In this document: positions 16,693 to 24,044 of the stretch, one piece after another
How positions within the stretch are numbered: the stretch's first letter is position 1
How the letters are laid out: each line of letters begins with the position of its first letter
NCBI GenBank assembly: GCA_947628315.1
Contig: CANQZJ010000004.1
Coordinates: 1 to 64,000 of the forward strand
Length of the DNA: 64,000 bases
Source of the DNA: an uncultured Oscillospiraceae bacterium
GTDB taxonomy: Bacteria > Bacillota > Clostridia > Oscillospirales > Oscillospiraceae
Direction: 5' to 3'
The notes under the pieces: model-generated
Told to the model about the DNA's origin: nothing
What the model saw: only the letters and a program-made list of their open reading frames with translations
The model's database searches: none
Position numbers and translations under genes: made by a program

Positions 16693-17298
16693 TCATTCCT
16701 TTCGCGCGGCGGCGACGGCCGCCTGGATTTTCGCGGGGTCTTTCACTTTGCCGGTCTCCACCCCGCTGGAGACGTCCAGCCCATAGGGGCGGAGGGCGCG
16801 GATGGCCGGCGGGATGTTCCCGGCCGTCAGGCCGCCCGCCAAAATGTAGGGACGGGTCACGCCGGACAAAACGGCCCAGTCAAAGGTCTCCCCGGTGCCG
16901 CAGCCGTTGTCCAGCACCACCAGGTCGGCGGTGGAGGAATTGGCGGCCTCCACGTCGGCGGGGGAGCGCACCTTGAACGCCTTCCAGACAGTACAGCCGG
17001 GGGCGGCGGCCCGGAGGGCGGCGATATAGTCCCCGTCCTCATGGCCGTGGAGCTGGGCAATCGAAATCGTGCCGTCGTTCAGCAGGGCGGCCACGGTCTC
17101 CACGGGGCTGTCCACGAATACGCCCACGGGGGTGACAGCGGGGTCGAGACCGGCACGGAGCTTCCGCGCCCGCTCCGGCGTCACGTTCCGGTGGCTCCTG
17201 GGGAAGTTGATGACAAAGCCGCACCAGTCGGGGCGGAACCGGTTGACATAATCAATATCCTCCGGGCGGCAGAGGCCGCAGATCTTGATCTTCGTCAT
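16693..17298 (-). CDS. trpF: Phosphoribosylanthranilate isomerase
   Basis: This 201-residue TIM barrel catalyses the Amadori rearrangement of phosphoribosylanthranilate. The N-terminal [15 protein letters not shown] carries the catalytic cysteine (C7), IAQLHGHED is the conserved central motif, and the catalytic aspartate lies in [30 protein letters not shown] closes the phosphate site. The start overlaps the trpC stop in an ATGA junction (17295-17298), which argues for translational coupling. TrpF is a separate protein here, not fused to TrpC as in enterobacteria. Confidence 0.97.
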   Translation of the reverse strand: MTKIKICGLCRPEDIDYVNRFRPDWCGFVINFPRSHRNVTPERARKLRAGLDPAVTPVGVFVDSPVETVAALLNDGTISIAQLHGHEDGDYIAALRAAAPGCTVWKAFKVRSPADVEAANSSTADLVVLDNGCGTGETFDWAVLSGVTRPYILAGGLTAGNIPPAIRALRPYGLDVSSGVETGKVKDPAKIQAAVAAARKE

Positions 17299-18086
17299 CG
17301 GGCGGCCTCCCGCATGGCGGCGAGCAGGGCGGCCCTGTCCTCCGCCCGCATGAGGGCTTCGCCCACCAGCGCGGCGTCCGCGCCGATGCGTTTCAGCGCC
17401 GCCGCGTCCTCCGGGCCGGCGACGCCGCTCTCCGCCACGTAGACGCGGTCGGGCGGGATCAGCTCCCGCAGGCGGGCGGCGTTGGAGAAGTCCACGGAGA
17501 AGTCCTTCAAATTGCGGTTGTTCACCCCGATGATCTTCGCCCCGGCGCTGACCGCGGAGGCGATCTCGGCCTCGTCGTGGGCCTCCACCAGGGCGGCCAG
17601 GCCCAACTCGCCGCAGATCTGCAGATATCTTGCGATGGCGTCCGTGTCCAGAAGGGCGCAGATCAGCAGCACCGCGCCGGCCCCCAGCACCTTGGCCTGG
17701 TAGATCTGGTACTCGTCCACGGTGAAGTCCTTGCGGAGCACCGGGATGTCCACCTCCGCCGCCACGTGGGCGAAGATGCCGTCGGAGCCCTTGAACCACC
17801 TGGGCTCCGTCAGGCAGGAGATGGCGTCCGCCCCGGCGGCTTCGTACTCCCTGGCGATGCGCAGATAGGGGAAATCCGGCGCGATCAGCCCTTTGGAGGG
17901 GGAGGCCCGCTTGATCTCGCAGATGAAGGACAGGCCGGGCCTGCGGAGGGCGGCCTCGAAGGCCGCGCCGTTGCCCCTGCCGCTCCGGGCGGCCAGCTCC
18001 CGCATGTCGTCCAGGCTGTTCTCCGCCTTGTCCCTGGCCACCCGCTCTCTGGCGTGGGCGGCCAGCTGATCCAAAATAGTTGACAT
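17295..18086 (-). CDS. trpC: Indole-3-glycerol phosphate synthase
   Basis: This 263-residue TIM barrel decarboxylates and closes carboxyphenylamino-deoxyribulose phosphate to indole-3-glycerol phosphate. FICEIKRASPSKG carries the catalytic Glu and Lys, VLRKDFTVDEYQI the catalytic lysine, and IIGVNNRNLKDF and VAESGV the conserved C-terminal motifs. It is the fourth gene of the trp operon, three bases of intergenic sequence after trpD. Confidence 0.97.
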   Translation of the reverse strand: MSTILDQLAAHARERVARDKAENSLDDMRELAARSGRGNGAAFEAALRRPGLSFICEIKRASPSKGLIAPDFPYLRIAREYEAAGADAISCLTEPRWFKGSDGIFAHVAAEVDIPVLRKDFTVDEYQIYQAKVLGAGAVLLICALLDTDAIARYLQICGELGLAALVEAHDEAEIASAVSAGAKIIGVNNRNLKDFSVDFSNAARLRELIPPDRVYVAESGVAGPEDAAALKRIGADAALVGEALMRAEDRAALLAAMREAAR

Positions 18087-18090
18087 AATA

Positions 18091-19107
18091 TTACGCGTTG
18101 GAGACGGCGATCAGCGCCTCCAGGGTGGCTTTGGCCCTGCCGCTGTCGATGAGCTCCGCCGCCAGCTTCACGCCGTCCTTCCAGCTGTCCGCCTTGCCGC
18201 CGAGGTAGAGGGCGGCCCCGGCGTTCATCAGCACCGCGTCCCGCTTGGGGCCGGCGGCGCCGTTCAGGATGTCCCGGGCGATTTGGGCGTTCTCCGCCGG
18301 GGCGCCGCCCACCAGGTCGGACTTGGCGCACCGGGTGAGGCCGAAGTCCTCCGGGGCGACGGTGTAGGACTTGAACCAGCCGTCCTTGAACTCGCAGACG
18401 GCGGTGGGGGCGGACATCGAAATTTCATCCAACTTGTCCTTGCCGTAGACCACCATGCCCCGCTCCACGCCCAGGGAGATGAGCACCTGGGCCAGGGGCT
18501 CCACCAGGTATTCGTCGTACACGCCTAAGAGTTGCATTTTGGGGCCGCCGGGGTTGGTCAGGGGGCCCAGGATGTTGAACACGGTGCGGAAGCCCAGCTC
18601 CTTGCGGATGGCTCCCACGTACTTCATGGAGGTGTGGTACTTCTGGGCGAAGAAGAAGCACATGCCCACCTTGTCCAGCAGCTCCACGCACTTGTCCGGA
18701 TCCTGCTGGATATTGACGCCCAGAGCCTCCAGACAGTCCGCCGTGCCGCACTGGGAGGAGGCGGCCCGGTTGCCGTGCTTGGCCACCTTCATGCCGCCGG
18801 AGGCGGCCACGATGGCGGACACGGTGGAGATGTTGAAGCTGTGGGCCCCGTCGCCGCCGGTGCCCACGATCTCAAACAGGGGCTTGCCGTAGGTGACCCG
18901 GGTGGCGTGATCCCGCATGGCGGCGGCGCAGCCGGCGATCTCCTCGCTGGTCTCGGCCTTGGCGCTCTTGGTGGACAGGGCCGCCAGGAAGGCGGCGTTC
19001 TGGGTCTGGGTGGTCTCACCGCTCATGATCTCGTTCATGACGGTATAGGCCTCGTCGTAGGTCAGATCCTGTTTGTCGGCGATTTTCGCGATGGCTTCTT
19101 TGATCAT
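18091..19107 (-). CDS. trpD: Anthranilate phosphoribosyltransferase
   Basis: This 338-residue enzyme transfers phosphoribose from PRPP to anthranilate. The PRPP loop is [15 protein letters not shown] (usual GTGGD), followed by [24 protein letters not shown] and the LGPLTNP and DE (KLDEISMS) metal-site motifs. It is a stand-alone TrpD, not fused to TrpG. GGAGCG precedes the ATG. Confidence 0.97.
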   Translation of the reverse strand: MIKEAIAKIADKQDLTYDEAYTVMNEIMSGETTQTQNAAFLAALSTKSAKAETSEEIAGCAAAMRDHATRVTYGKPLFEIVGTGGDGAHSFNISTVSAIVAASGGMKVAKHGNRAASSQCGTADCLEALGVNIQQDPDKCVELLDKVGMCFFFAQKYHTSMKYVGAIRKELGFRTVFNILGPLTNPGGPKMQLLGVYDEYLVEPLAQVLISLGVERGMVVYGKDKLDEISMSAPTAVCEFKDGWFKSYTVAPEDFGLTRCAKSDLVGGAPAENAQIARDILNGAAGPKRDAVLMNAGAALYLGGKADSWKDGVKLAAELIDSGRAKATLEALIAVSNA

Positions 19108-19120
19108 AATGCTCGCTCCT

Positions 19121-19690
19121 TTATGATAGATGGATGAAGTTGTTCAGCATGGTCTTGCCGTCAGGGGTCATGATGGACTCCGGGTGGAACTGGACGCCGA
19201 AGATGGGATGCTCCCGGTGTTGGACGGCCATCACCTCGCCGTCGGCGGTGCGGGCGGTGACGGCCAGACAGTCCGGGATGGTGTGGGGGTCGGCGGCCAG
19301 GGAGTGGTACCGGGCCACGGGGGCGGTATCCGGGCAGCCCCGGAACAGCGGGCAGTCCGGGTCGAAGCGCACCTGGGACTGCTTGCCGTGCATCAGCTCT
19401 TTCGCGTAGGTGACGGTGGCCCCGAAGGCGGCGCAGATGGCCTGGTGGCCCAGGCACACGCCCAGGATGGGGACGTCCGCGCCCAGCGCCCTGACCACGT
19501 CGATGATGACGCCGGCGTCCTCCGGCCGGCCGGGGCCGGGGGAGAGGATGACGCGGCCGGGGCGCAGGTCTCTGATCTGCTCCACGGTGAGCTCGTCGTT
19601 GCGGATGACCTTGATGTCCGGGTCGATCTCCCCCACGAATTGATACAGGTTGTAGGAGAAACTGTCGTAGTTGTCGATGAGCAGGATCAT
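19121..19690 (-). CDS. trpG: Anthranilate synthase glutamine amidotransferase component
   Basis: This 189-residue class I glutamine amidotransferase supplies ammonia to Trp[13 protein letters not shown] is the N-terminal signature, the nucleophile Cys is in [11 protein letters not shown], and the catalytic His-Glu pair is in [11 protein letters not shown]. The ATG at 19690 overlaps the trpE stop in an ATGA junction. This protein could also serve p-aminobenzoate synthase, as in B. subtilis, because no pab genes are visible; that is inference. Confidence 0.96.
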   Translation of the reverse strand: MILLIDNYDSFSYNLYQFVGEIDPDIKVIRNDELTVEQIRDLRPGRVILSPGPGRPEDAGVIIDVVRALGADVPILGVCLGHQAICAAFGATVTYAKELMHGKQSQVRFDPDCPLFRGCPDTAPVARYHSLAADPHTIPDCLAVTARTADGEVMAVQHREHPIFGVQFHPESIMTPDGKTMLNNFIHLS

Positions 19691-21153
19691 AGCTCCGCCT
19701 CCTGTGCCAGCTCCAGGGCTTTCAGCGACGAGCGGGCCTTGTTCAGGCACTCCTGGAACTCCTTTTCCGGCACCGAGTCGGCCACGATGCCGGCCCCGCT
19801 CCGGACGAACACCCGGCCGTTCTTCTTGTAGGCCAGACGGATGGCGATACAGCAGTCCATGTTGCCGGTGAAGTCGATGTAGCCCACGGCCCCGCCGTAG
19901 ATGCCCCGCTTGTTGTTCTCCAGCTCGGCGATGAGCTGGCAGGCCCGGATCTTGGGGGCGCCGGAGAGGGTGCCCGCCGGCAGGACGGCTTCAATGGCGT
20001 CCAGCGCGTCGAACTCCGGGCGGATCTCCCCCCGCACGGTGGAGCCGATGTGCATCACGTGGGAGTACCGCTCGATAGAGTGGAGCTTCTCCACCTGCAC
20101 CGTGCCGAATCTGCTGATCTTGCCCAGGTCGTTGCGGCCCAGATCCACCAGCATGTTGTGCTCCGCCAGCTCCTTCTCGTCGGAGAGCAGCTCCGCCTCC
20201 AGGGCGGCGTCCGCGGCGGCGGTTTTCCCCCTGGGCCGGGTGCCGGCCAGCGGGAAGGTGTGGAGCACGCCGTTTTCCAGCTTCACCAGCGTCTCCGGCG
20301 AGGCCCCCGCCACCTCCACATCGGTGCCGGAGAAGTAGAACATATACGGCGAGGGATTGATGGTTCGTAAAATACGATATGTATTCAGCAGGCTGCCCTC
20401 AAAGGGGGCGGACAGCCGGTTGGACAGCACGATCTGGAAGATATCCCCCTCCCGGATGTGCCGTTTTGCCCGCTCTACCATGGCGCAGTAGGCGTCTTTG
20501 CCGAACAGCGGGGTGACCTCGCCAGTAAGGCGGCCCCCCGGCTCCTCTTTCTTCTCCCCGGTGCGGAGCAGTTCCCAGAGCCGGGCCAGCTCCAGCACCG
20601 CCCTGTTGTAGCCGGTCTCCGGGTCGCTGAGGGGCATGTTCACCATCAGCACGATCTTCTGCCGGAAGTTGTCGAAGGCGATGACCTTGTCGAACAGCAT
20701 CAGATCCAGATCCTTGAAGGCGTCGGTGTCCTCCACGCCGCGCCGCACGGCGGGCTCGCTGTACCCCAGGTAGTCGTAGGAGAAGTACCCCACCAGACCG
20801 CCGGTGAAGGAGGGCAGGCCCTCCAGCCGGGGGCTGCGGTACCTGGCCAGGATCTGCCGGAGCGCGGCGGAGGGATCCTCCGTCTCAAAGGAGTAGTCGC
20901 CGATGTGCATGACGCCGGCGGAGCAGGTGATCTCCAGCTTCGGGTCGAAGCCCAAAAATGTGTACCGGCCCCAGGTCTCCCGCTCCGCCGCCGACTCCAG
21001 CAGATAGCTGTGGGCGGAGACATTTTTCAGGATCTTCAGCGCCTCGATGGGGGTGAGGAAATCGGACAGCATCTCACAGCTCACCGGAAGGACGTCGTAT
21101 TGACCGGTGGCGGCGATGCGCTTCACCTCGTCCAGGCCGGGCTTGACAGTCAT
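19687..21153 (-). CDS. trpE: Anthranilate synthase component I
   Basis: This 488-residue chorismate-binding enzyme makes anthranilate with TrpG. The N-terminal feedback-regulatory domain retains a LLES element (SYLLESAAERE), the region that binds tryptophan in TrpE. The catalytic domain shows IFQIVLSNRL, SPYMFYFSG, ASPETLVK, PLAGTRPRG, ELLSDEKELAEHNMLVDLGRNDLG and SGAPKIRA. The ATG at 21153 has AGGAGGT seven bases upstream. Expression is governed by the T-box leader directly in front. Confidence 0.97.
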   Translation of the reverse strand: MTVKPGLDEVKRIAATGQYDVLPVSCEMLSDFLTPIEALKILKNVSAHSYLLESAAERETWGRYTFLGFDPKLEITCSAGVMHIGDYSFETEDPSAALRQILARYRSPRLEGLPSFTGGLVGYFSYDYLGYSEPAVRRGVEDTDAFKDLDLMLFDKVIAFDNFRQKIVLMVNMPLSDPETGYNRAVLELARLWELLRTGEKKEEPGGRLTGEVTPLFGKDAYCAMVERAKRHIREGDIFQIVLSNRLSAPFEGSLLNTYRILRTINPSPYMFYFSGTDVEVAGASPETLVKLENGVLHTFPLAGTRPRGKTAAADAALEAELLSDEKELAEHNMLVDLGRNDLGKISRFGTVQVEKLHSIERYSHVMHIGSTVRGEIRPEFDALDAIEAVLPAGTLSGAPKIRACQLIAELENNKRGIYGGAVGYIDFTGNMDCCIAIRLAYKKNGRVFVRSGAGIVADSVPEKEFQECLNKARSSLKALELAQEAEL

Positions 21154-21193
21154 GGGGCAGACCTCCTTTTGGGCGGGTTCAGAGGGGGCGGGA

Positions 21194-21473
21194 CACAAAA
21201 AACGTCCCTGACAGAAACCCTCTTCTGTCAAGGACGAATAATCGCTTATCCGCGGTGCCACCTTGATTCGCGGCCCCCTGGCCGCGCCCTTTGCGGGATA
21301 CCGGCATATCCCCGGCAACTGACGTATGCCCACACGTCGCGGGATACTCGGCCATCGGCCTTTCATCGCGCCCTCCGCGGTCCATTTGACGAGTTGTTTC
21401 TCACCTGATTCTCAGCAGCACAGGCTCTCTGTAGAGGCATCGTCGCCGTTATCTCCGCATCAACGGTTTAACT
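21194..21473 (-). ncRNA. Tryptophan-specific T-box riboswitch leader of the trp operon
   Basis: The minus strand contains the T-box sequence AAGGTGGCACCGCGG (21250-21264), which pairs with the 3' end of uncharged tRNA. A terminator follows (stem 21203-21236, then six T residues). Upstream lies a long structured stem I region in which TGG followed by ACC (21382-21384) is the likely specifier codon for tryptophan. Uncharged tRNA-Trp would favour the antiterminator and allow transcription into trpE. The stem I 5' boundary and specifier position are inferred by eye; the T-box and terminator are unambiguous. Confidence 0.92.
21203..21236 (-). terminator. Regulated terminator of the trp T-box
   Basis: CGTCC-TTGACAGAA pairs with TTCTGTCA-GGGACG (including one U-G pair) and is followed on the minus strand by TTTTTT. 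Its 5' arm lies downstream of the T-box bulge, so terminator and antiterminator are mutually exclusive. Confidence 0.88.
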
Positions 21474-21479
21474 TGCTGA

Positions 21480-21508
21480 ATTATACATCGCCCGCCGCCC
21501 CTTGTCAA
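21480..21508 (-). promoter_or_regulatory. Consensus sigma-A promoter of the trp operon
   Basis: TTGACA (21503-21508), exactly 17 bases, then TATAAT (21480-21485) on the minus strand. This is a perfect consensus placed about seven bases before the inferred 5' end of the T-box leader. Initiation is therefore probably strong and constitutive, with control at attenuation. Confidence 0.9.
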
Positions 21509-21629
21509 GGCGTTCCGGCGACTTTTTTCGGAGCCGGACGGGAGCTCCCGGAGGCGGACGCCCCCGGGAGGTCTCGGAGAAACGGCAAAAAAAGTCAGGC
21601 GGGGCGGGGAAAAACTGTGCAATATGGGA

Positions 21630-21658
21630 TTGAATCGGAGCGGAAAATATAGTAAAAT
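21630..21658 (+). promoter_or_regulatory. Sigma-A promoter of glgA
   Basis: TTGAAT (21630-21635), 17 bases, TAAAAT (21653-21658), 40 bases before the start codon. The rest of the 21509-21697 interval is GC-rich and shows no other feature I can name. Confidence 0.65.
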
Positions 21659-21697
21659 AGGATCACCCAAGGAGAATTTACTTTGGAGGTGTCTATC

Positions 21698-23554
21698 ATG
21701 GCAACCAAGAAAACCGATATCAAAGAGAAACCCGCCGCGGAGGAGGTCGTGAAGGCCGAGGCCGCCGAGGAGAAGGCCGCTCCCGTCAAGGAGAAGAAGG
21801 CCCCCGCGAAGAAGGCGGCCGCCGCGAAGAAAGCCCCGGCCAAGAAGGCCGCTGCCGCCAAGGCGGAGGAGCCCAAAGAGGACAAGCCCGCGAAGAAGCC
21901 GGCCGCCAAAAAAGCCGCCGCCGATCAGGCGGAAAAGCCCGCCAAGGAGAAGAAGCCTGTCAAGGAGAAGAAGCCCGCCGCCCCCAGAAAGCCCAGGGCC
22001 AAAAAGACCGAGGCCGCCGCCGAGCCCGCTGTGGAAGAGGCCGTGGTTGAGGAGACCGCCCCGGAGGAGACCGCCCCGGAGGAGGTCTATTTCGAGACGC
22101 CCCGGCGGAGCGTGGCCTTCATCGGCTCCGAGTGCTATCCCTTCGTCAAGACCGGCGGTCTGGGCGACGTGATGTACGCCCTGCCCCGCGCCCTCGTCAA
22201 GCAGAACTGCGACGTGAAGGTCATCCTGCCCCGGTACAAGTGCATCCCCTGGGAGTACCAGGAGAAGATGGAGTACCGCGGTTCCTTCCAGATGGATCTG
22301 TGCTCCGACGGCCGCTCTTTCTACGTGGGCATCATGGAGTACGTCCAGGACGGCGTGGTGTATGACTTCATCGACAACGAGGAGTTCTTCAGCTGGGGCA
22401 ATCCCTACACCAACCTGGTGGACGACATCCCCAAGTTCTGCTACTTCGCCAAGGCCGCCCTGGCGACGCTGAACTATCTGGACTGGACGCCCAACATCAT
22501 CCACTGCCACGACTGGCAGGCCGCCCTGGTGCCCGTGTATCTGCGCACCCTGTTCGCCGACACCAAACTGGCTTCCGCCAAGACCATCCTCACCATCCAC
22601 AACCTGAAGTTCCAGGGCATCTACAACATCCCCACCATCCGCTACTGGTCCGGGCTGCCCGACTATGTGTTCAACAAGGACGCCCTCACCACCAACTGGC
22701 TGGACGCCAATATGCTCAAGGGCGGCCTGACCTATTGCAACGCCATCACCACGGTGAGCCCCACCTACGCCTGGGAGATCCAGACCCCGGAGTACGGGGA
22801 GACCCTGGACGCCCACCTGCGGTATCACTCCGGCAAGCTGCGCGGCATCGTCAACGGCATCGACTACGCCATGTGGGATCCCGCCACCGACAAGGCGCTG
22901 GCCGCCAACTATGACATCTCCAACGTGCTGGACAGGAAGAAAGAGAACAAGCGGGCCCTCCAGGAGGAGCTGGGGCTGGAGCAGGACGGCCACAAGTTCG
23001 TCATCGGCCTCATCTCCCGCCTCACCGACCAGAAGGGCCTCGACCTGGTGAACTCCATCATGACCCAGATCGTGGACGAGCACACCCAGGTGGTCGTCCT
23101 CGGCACCGGCGACGGCCGCTATGAGGACTCCTTCCGCTACTTCGAGAACGCCTATAAGGGCAGCGTCTGCTCCTGCATCATGTACGACGAGAACCGGGCC
23201 CACCGCATCTACGCCGGCGCCGACGCCCTGCTGGTGCCCTCCCGCTTCGAGCCCTGCGGCCTCACCCAGCTCAACGCCATGCGCTATGGCACCGTGCCCA
23301 TCGTCCGGGAGACCGGCGGCCTGAAGGACACCGTGGAGCCCTATAACCAGTACTCCAACTGGGGCAACGGCTTCACCTTCGACCGCTACGACGCCGGATT
23401 GCTGCTGGACGCCATCAACCGGGCCAAGACCCTCTACTTCACCAACCGCTGGTGCTGGGACGAGATGGTTCAGCGGGACATGGACAAGGACGTGTCCTGG
23501 GAGCTCTCCGCCGCCCAGTACAAGGATCTGTACCTGGAGCTGACGGCCTGGTAA
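21698..23554 (+). CDS. glgA: Glycogen (starch) synthase with histone-H1-like N-terminal tail
   Basis: This 618-residue protein polymerises alpha-1,4-glucan from ADP-glucose. The GT5 catalytic part starts at about residue 137 with VAFIGSECYPFVKTGGLGDV; K151-TGGL is the ADP-glucose motif, which lies near residue 15 in ordinary GlgA. It ends with PSRFEPCGLTQLNAMRYG and ETGGL. About 136 extra residues precede it: a Lys/Ala/Pro-rich basic part (about 5-106, repeats of the APAKKA/AAKK type) and then an acidic part (about 107-130, two copies of ETAPE). The tail resembles eukaryotic H1 or bacterial HC1-like tails and is probably disordered. The ATG at 21698 has GGAGGT upstream. It is monocistronic, with no other glg genes nearby. 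Confidence 0.94.
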   Translation: MATKKTDIKEKPAAEEVVKAEAAEEKAAPVKEKKAPAKKAAAAKKAPAKKAAAAKAEEPKEDKPAKKPAAKKAAADQAEKPAKEKKPVKEKKPAAPRKPRAKKTEAAAEPAVEEAVVEETAPEETAPEEVYFETPRRSVAFIGSECYPFVKTGGLGDVMYALPRALVKQNCDVKVILPRYKCIPWEYQEKMEYRGSFQMDLCSDGRSFYVGIMEYVQDGVVYDFIDNEEFFSWGNPYTNLVDDIPKFCYFAKAALATLNYLDWTPNIIHCHDWQAALVPVYLRTLFADTKLASAKTILTIHNLKFQGIYNIPTIRYWSGLPDYVFNKDALTTNWLDANMLKGGLTYCNAITTVSPTYAWEIQTPEYGETLDAHLRYHSGKLRGIVNGIDYAMWDPATDKALAANYDISNVLDRKKENKRALQEELGLEQDGHKFVIGLISRLTDQKGLDLVNSIMTQIVDEHTQVVVLGTGDGRYEDSFRYFENAYKGSVCSCIMYDENRAHRIYAGADALLVPSRFEPCGLTQLNAMRYGTVPIVRETGGLKDTVEPYNQYSNWGNGFTFDRYDAGLLLDAINRAKTLYFTNRWCWDEMVQRDMDKDVSWELSAAQYKDLYLELTAW

Positions 23555-23571
23555 ACCTCAACAGAACGCGA

Positions 23572-23601
23572 AAAAGCGGCCGCCCGCGGGCGGCCGCTTT
23601 T
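23572..23601. terminator. Bidirectional terminator (perfect palindrome)
   Basis: A perfect 30-base palindrome, AAAAGCGGCCGCCC-GC and its complement, ends in TTTT. It lies between glgA and the convergent zinc-ribbon gene. Confidence 0.85.
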
Positions 23602-23630
23602 CTCCTGGGGATCGGTCTCCGCCGCCCGCC

Positions 23631-23855
23631 TTATTCGCCGGGGCCGGGGGCGATCACCTTTCTCATGTTCCAGTTGGCGGCCACCTTTTGGACGGCCTCC
23701 AGCTTCTCCTCCGGGGTGTTGAAGGCGAACTCCGCTGTGTGGGCGCCGCAGTCCAGGCACTGGATGTAGACGCACCAGCCGCCCTCCTCCTCGATGCTGC
23801 CGGTACCGCCGCAGCAGGGGCAGTCCTCCAGGTAGATATCCAAAAAGTGTTCCAT
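23631..23855 (-). CDS. Small Lar-like zinc-ribbon protein
   Basis: This 74-residue protein has two CxxC knuckles (CPCCGG and CLDCGA) and ends with a helix containing AANWNMR. The layout (CPFCGG-like knuckle, aromatic strand, C-x2-CGA, then an alanine-rich helix with W-N-x-R) is that of the Lar restriction-alleviation-like zinc-ribbon family, common in phages and Clostridia. No restriction system is nearby, so a restriction-alleviation role is not implied. The ATG at 23855 has AAGGAGG at ideal spacing. Confidence 0.75.
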   Translation of the reverse strand: MEHFLDIYLEDCPCCGGTGSIEEEGGWCVYIQCLDCGAHTAEFAFNTPEEKLEAVQKVAANWNMRKVIAPGPGE

Positions 23856-23966
23856 ACGTACGGCCTCCTTGGGGTCGGTGTCTGTTCTGAGAACCAGGAT
23901 AGCAGAAAACCCGGGGATTGTCAAATAGAGGCGCCCAAAACGGCACCGTGAAAGGGTGATTTGATA

Positions 23967-23995
23967 TTGTCAGGCCGCCCTTTCTGTGGTATTCT
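23967..23995 (+). promoter_or_regulatory. Sigma-A promoter of the alpha-galactosidase operon
   Basis: TTGTCA (23967-23972), 17 bases, TATTCT (23990-23995), 50 bases before the start codon. Confidence 0.65.
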
Positions 23996-24044
23996 GTAAC
24001 AATCAAGCGAGAATTATCCTGAGACCCGCAAGGAGGATTACGCC

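Noticed and set aside
21773..21930. Lys/Ala repeats at the start of glgA as a possible separate histone-like gene
   Set aside because: The frame runs without a break into the synthase domain and there is no internal stop or strong ribosome site.
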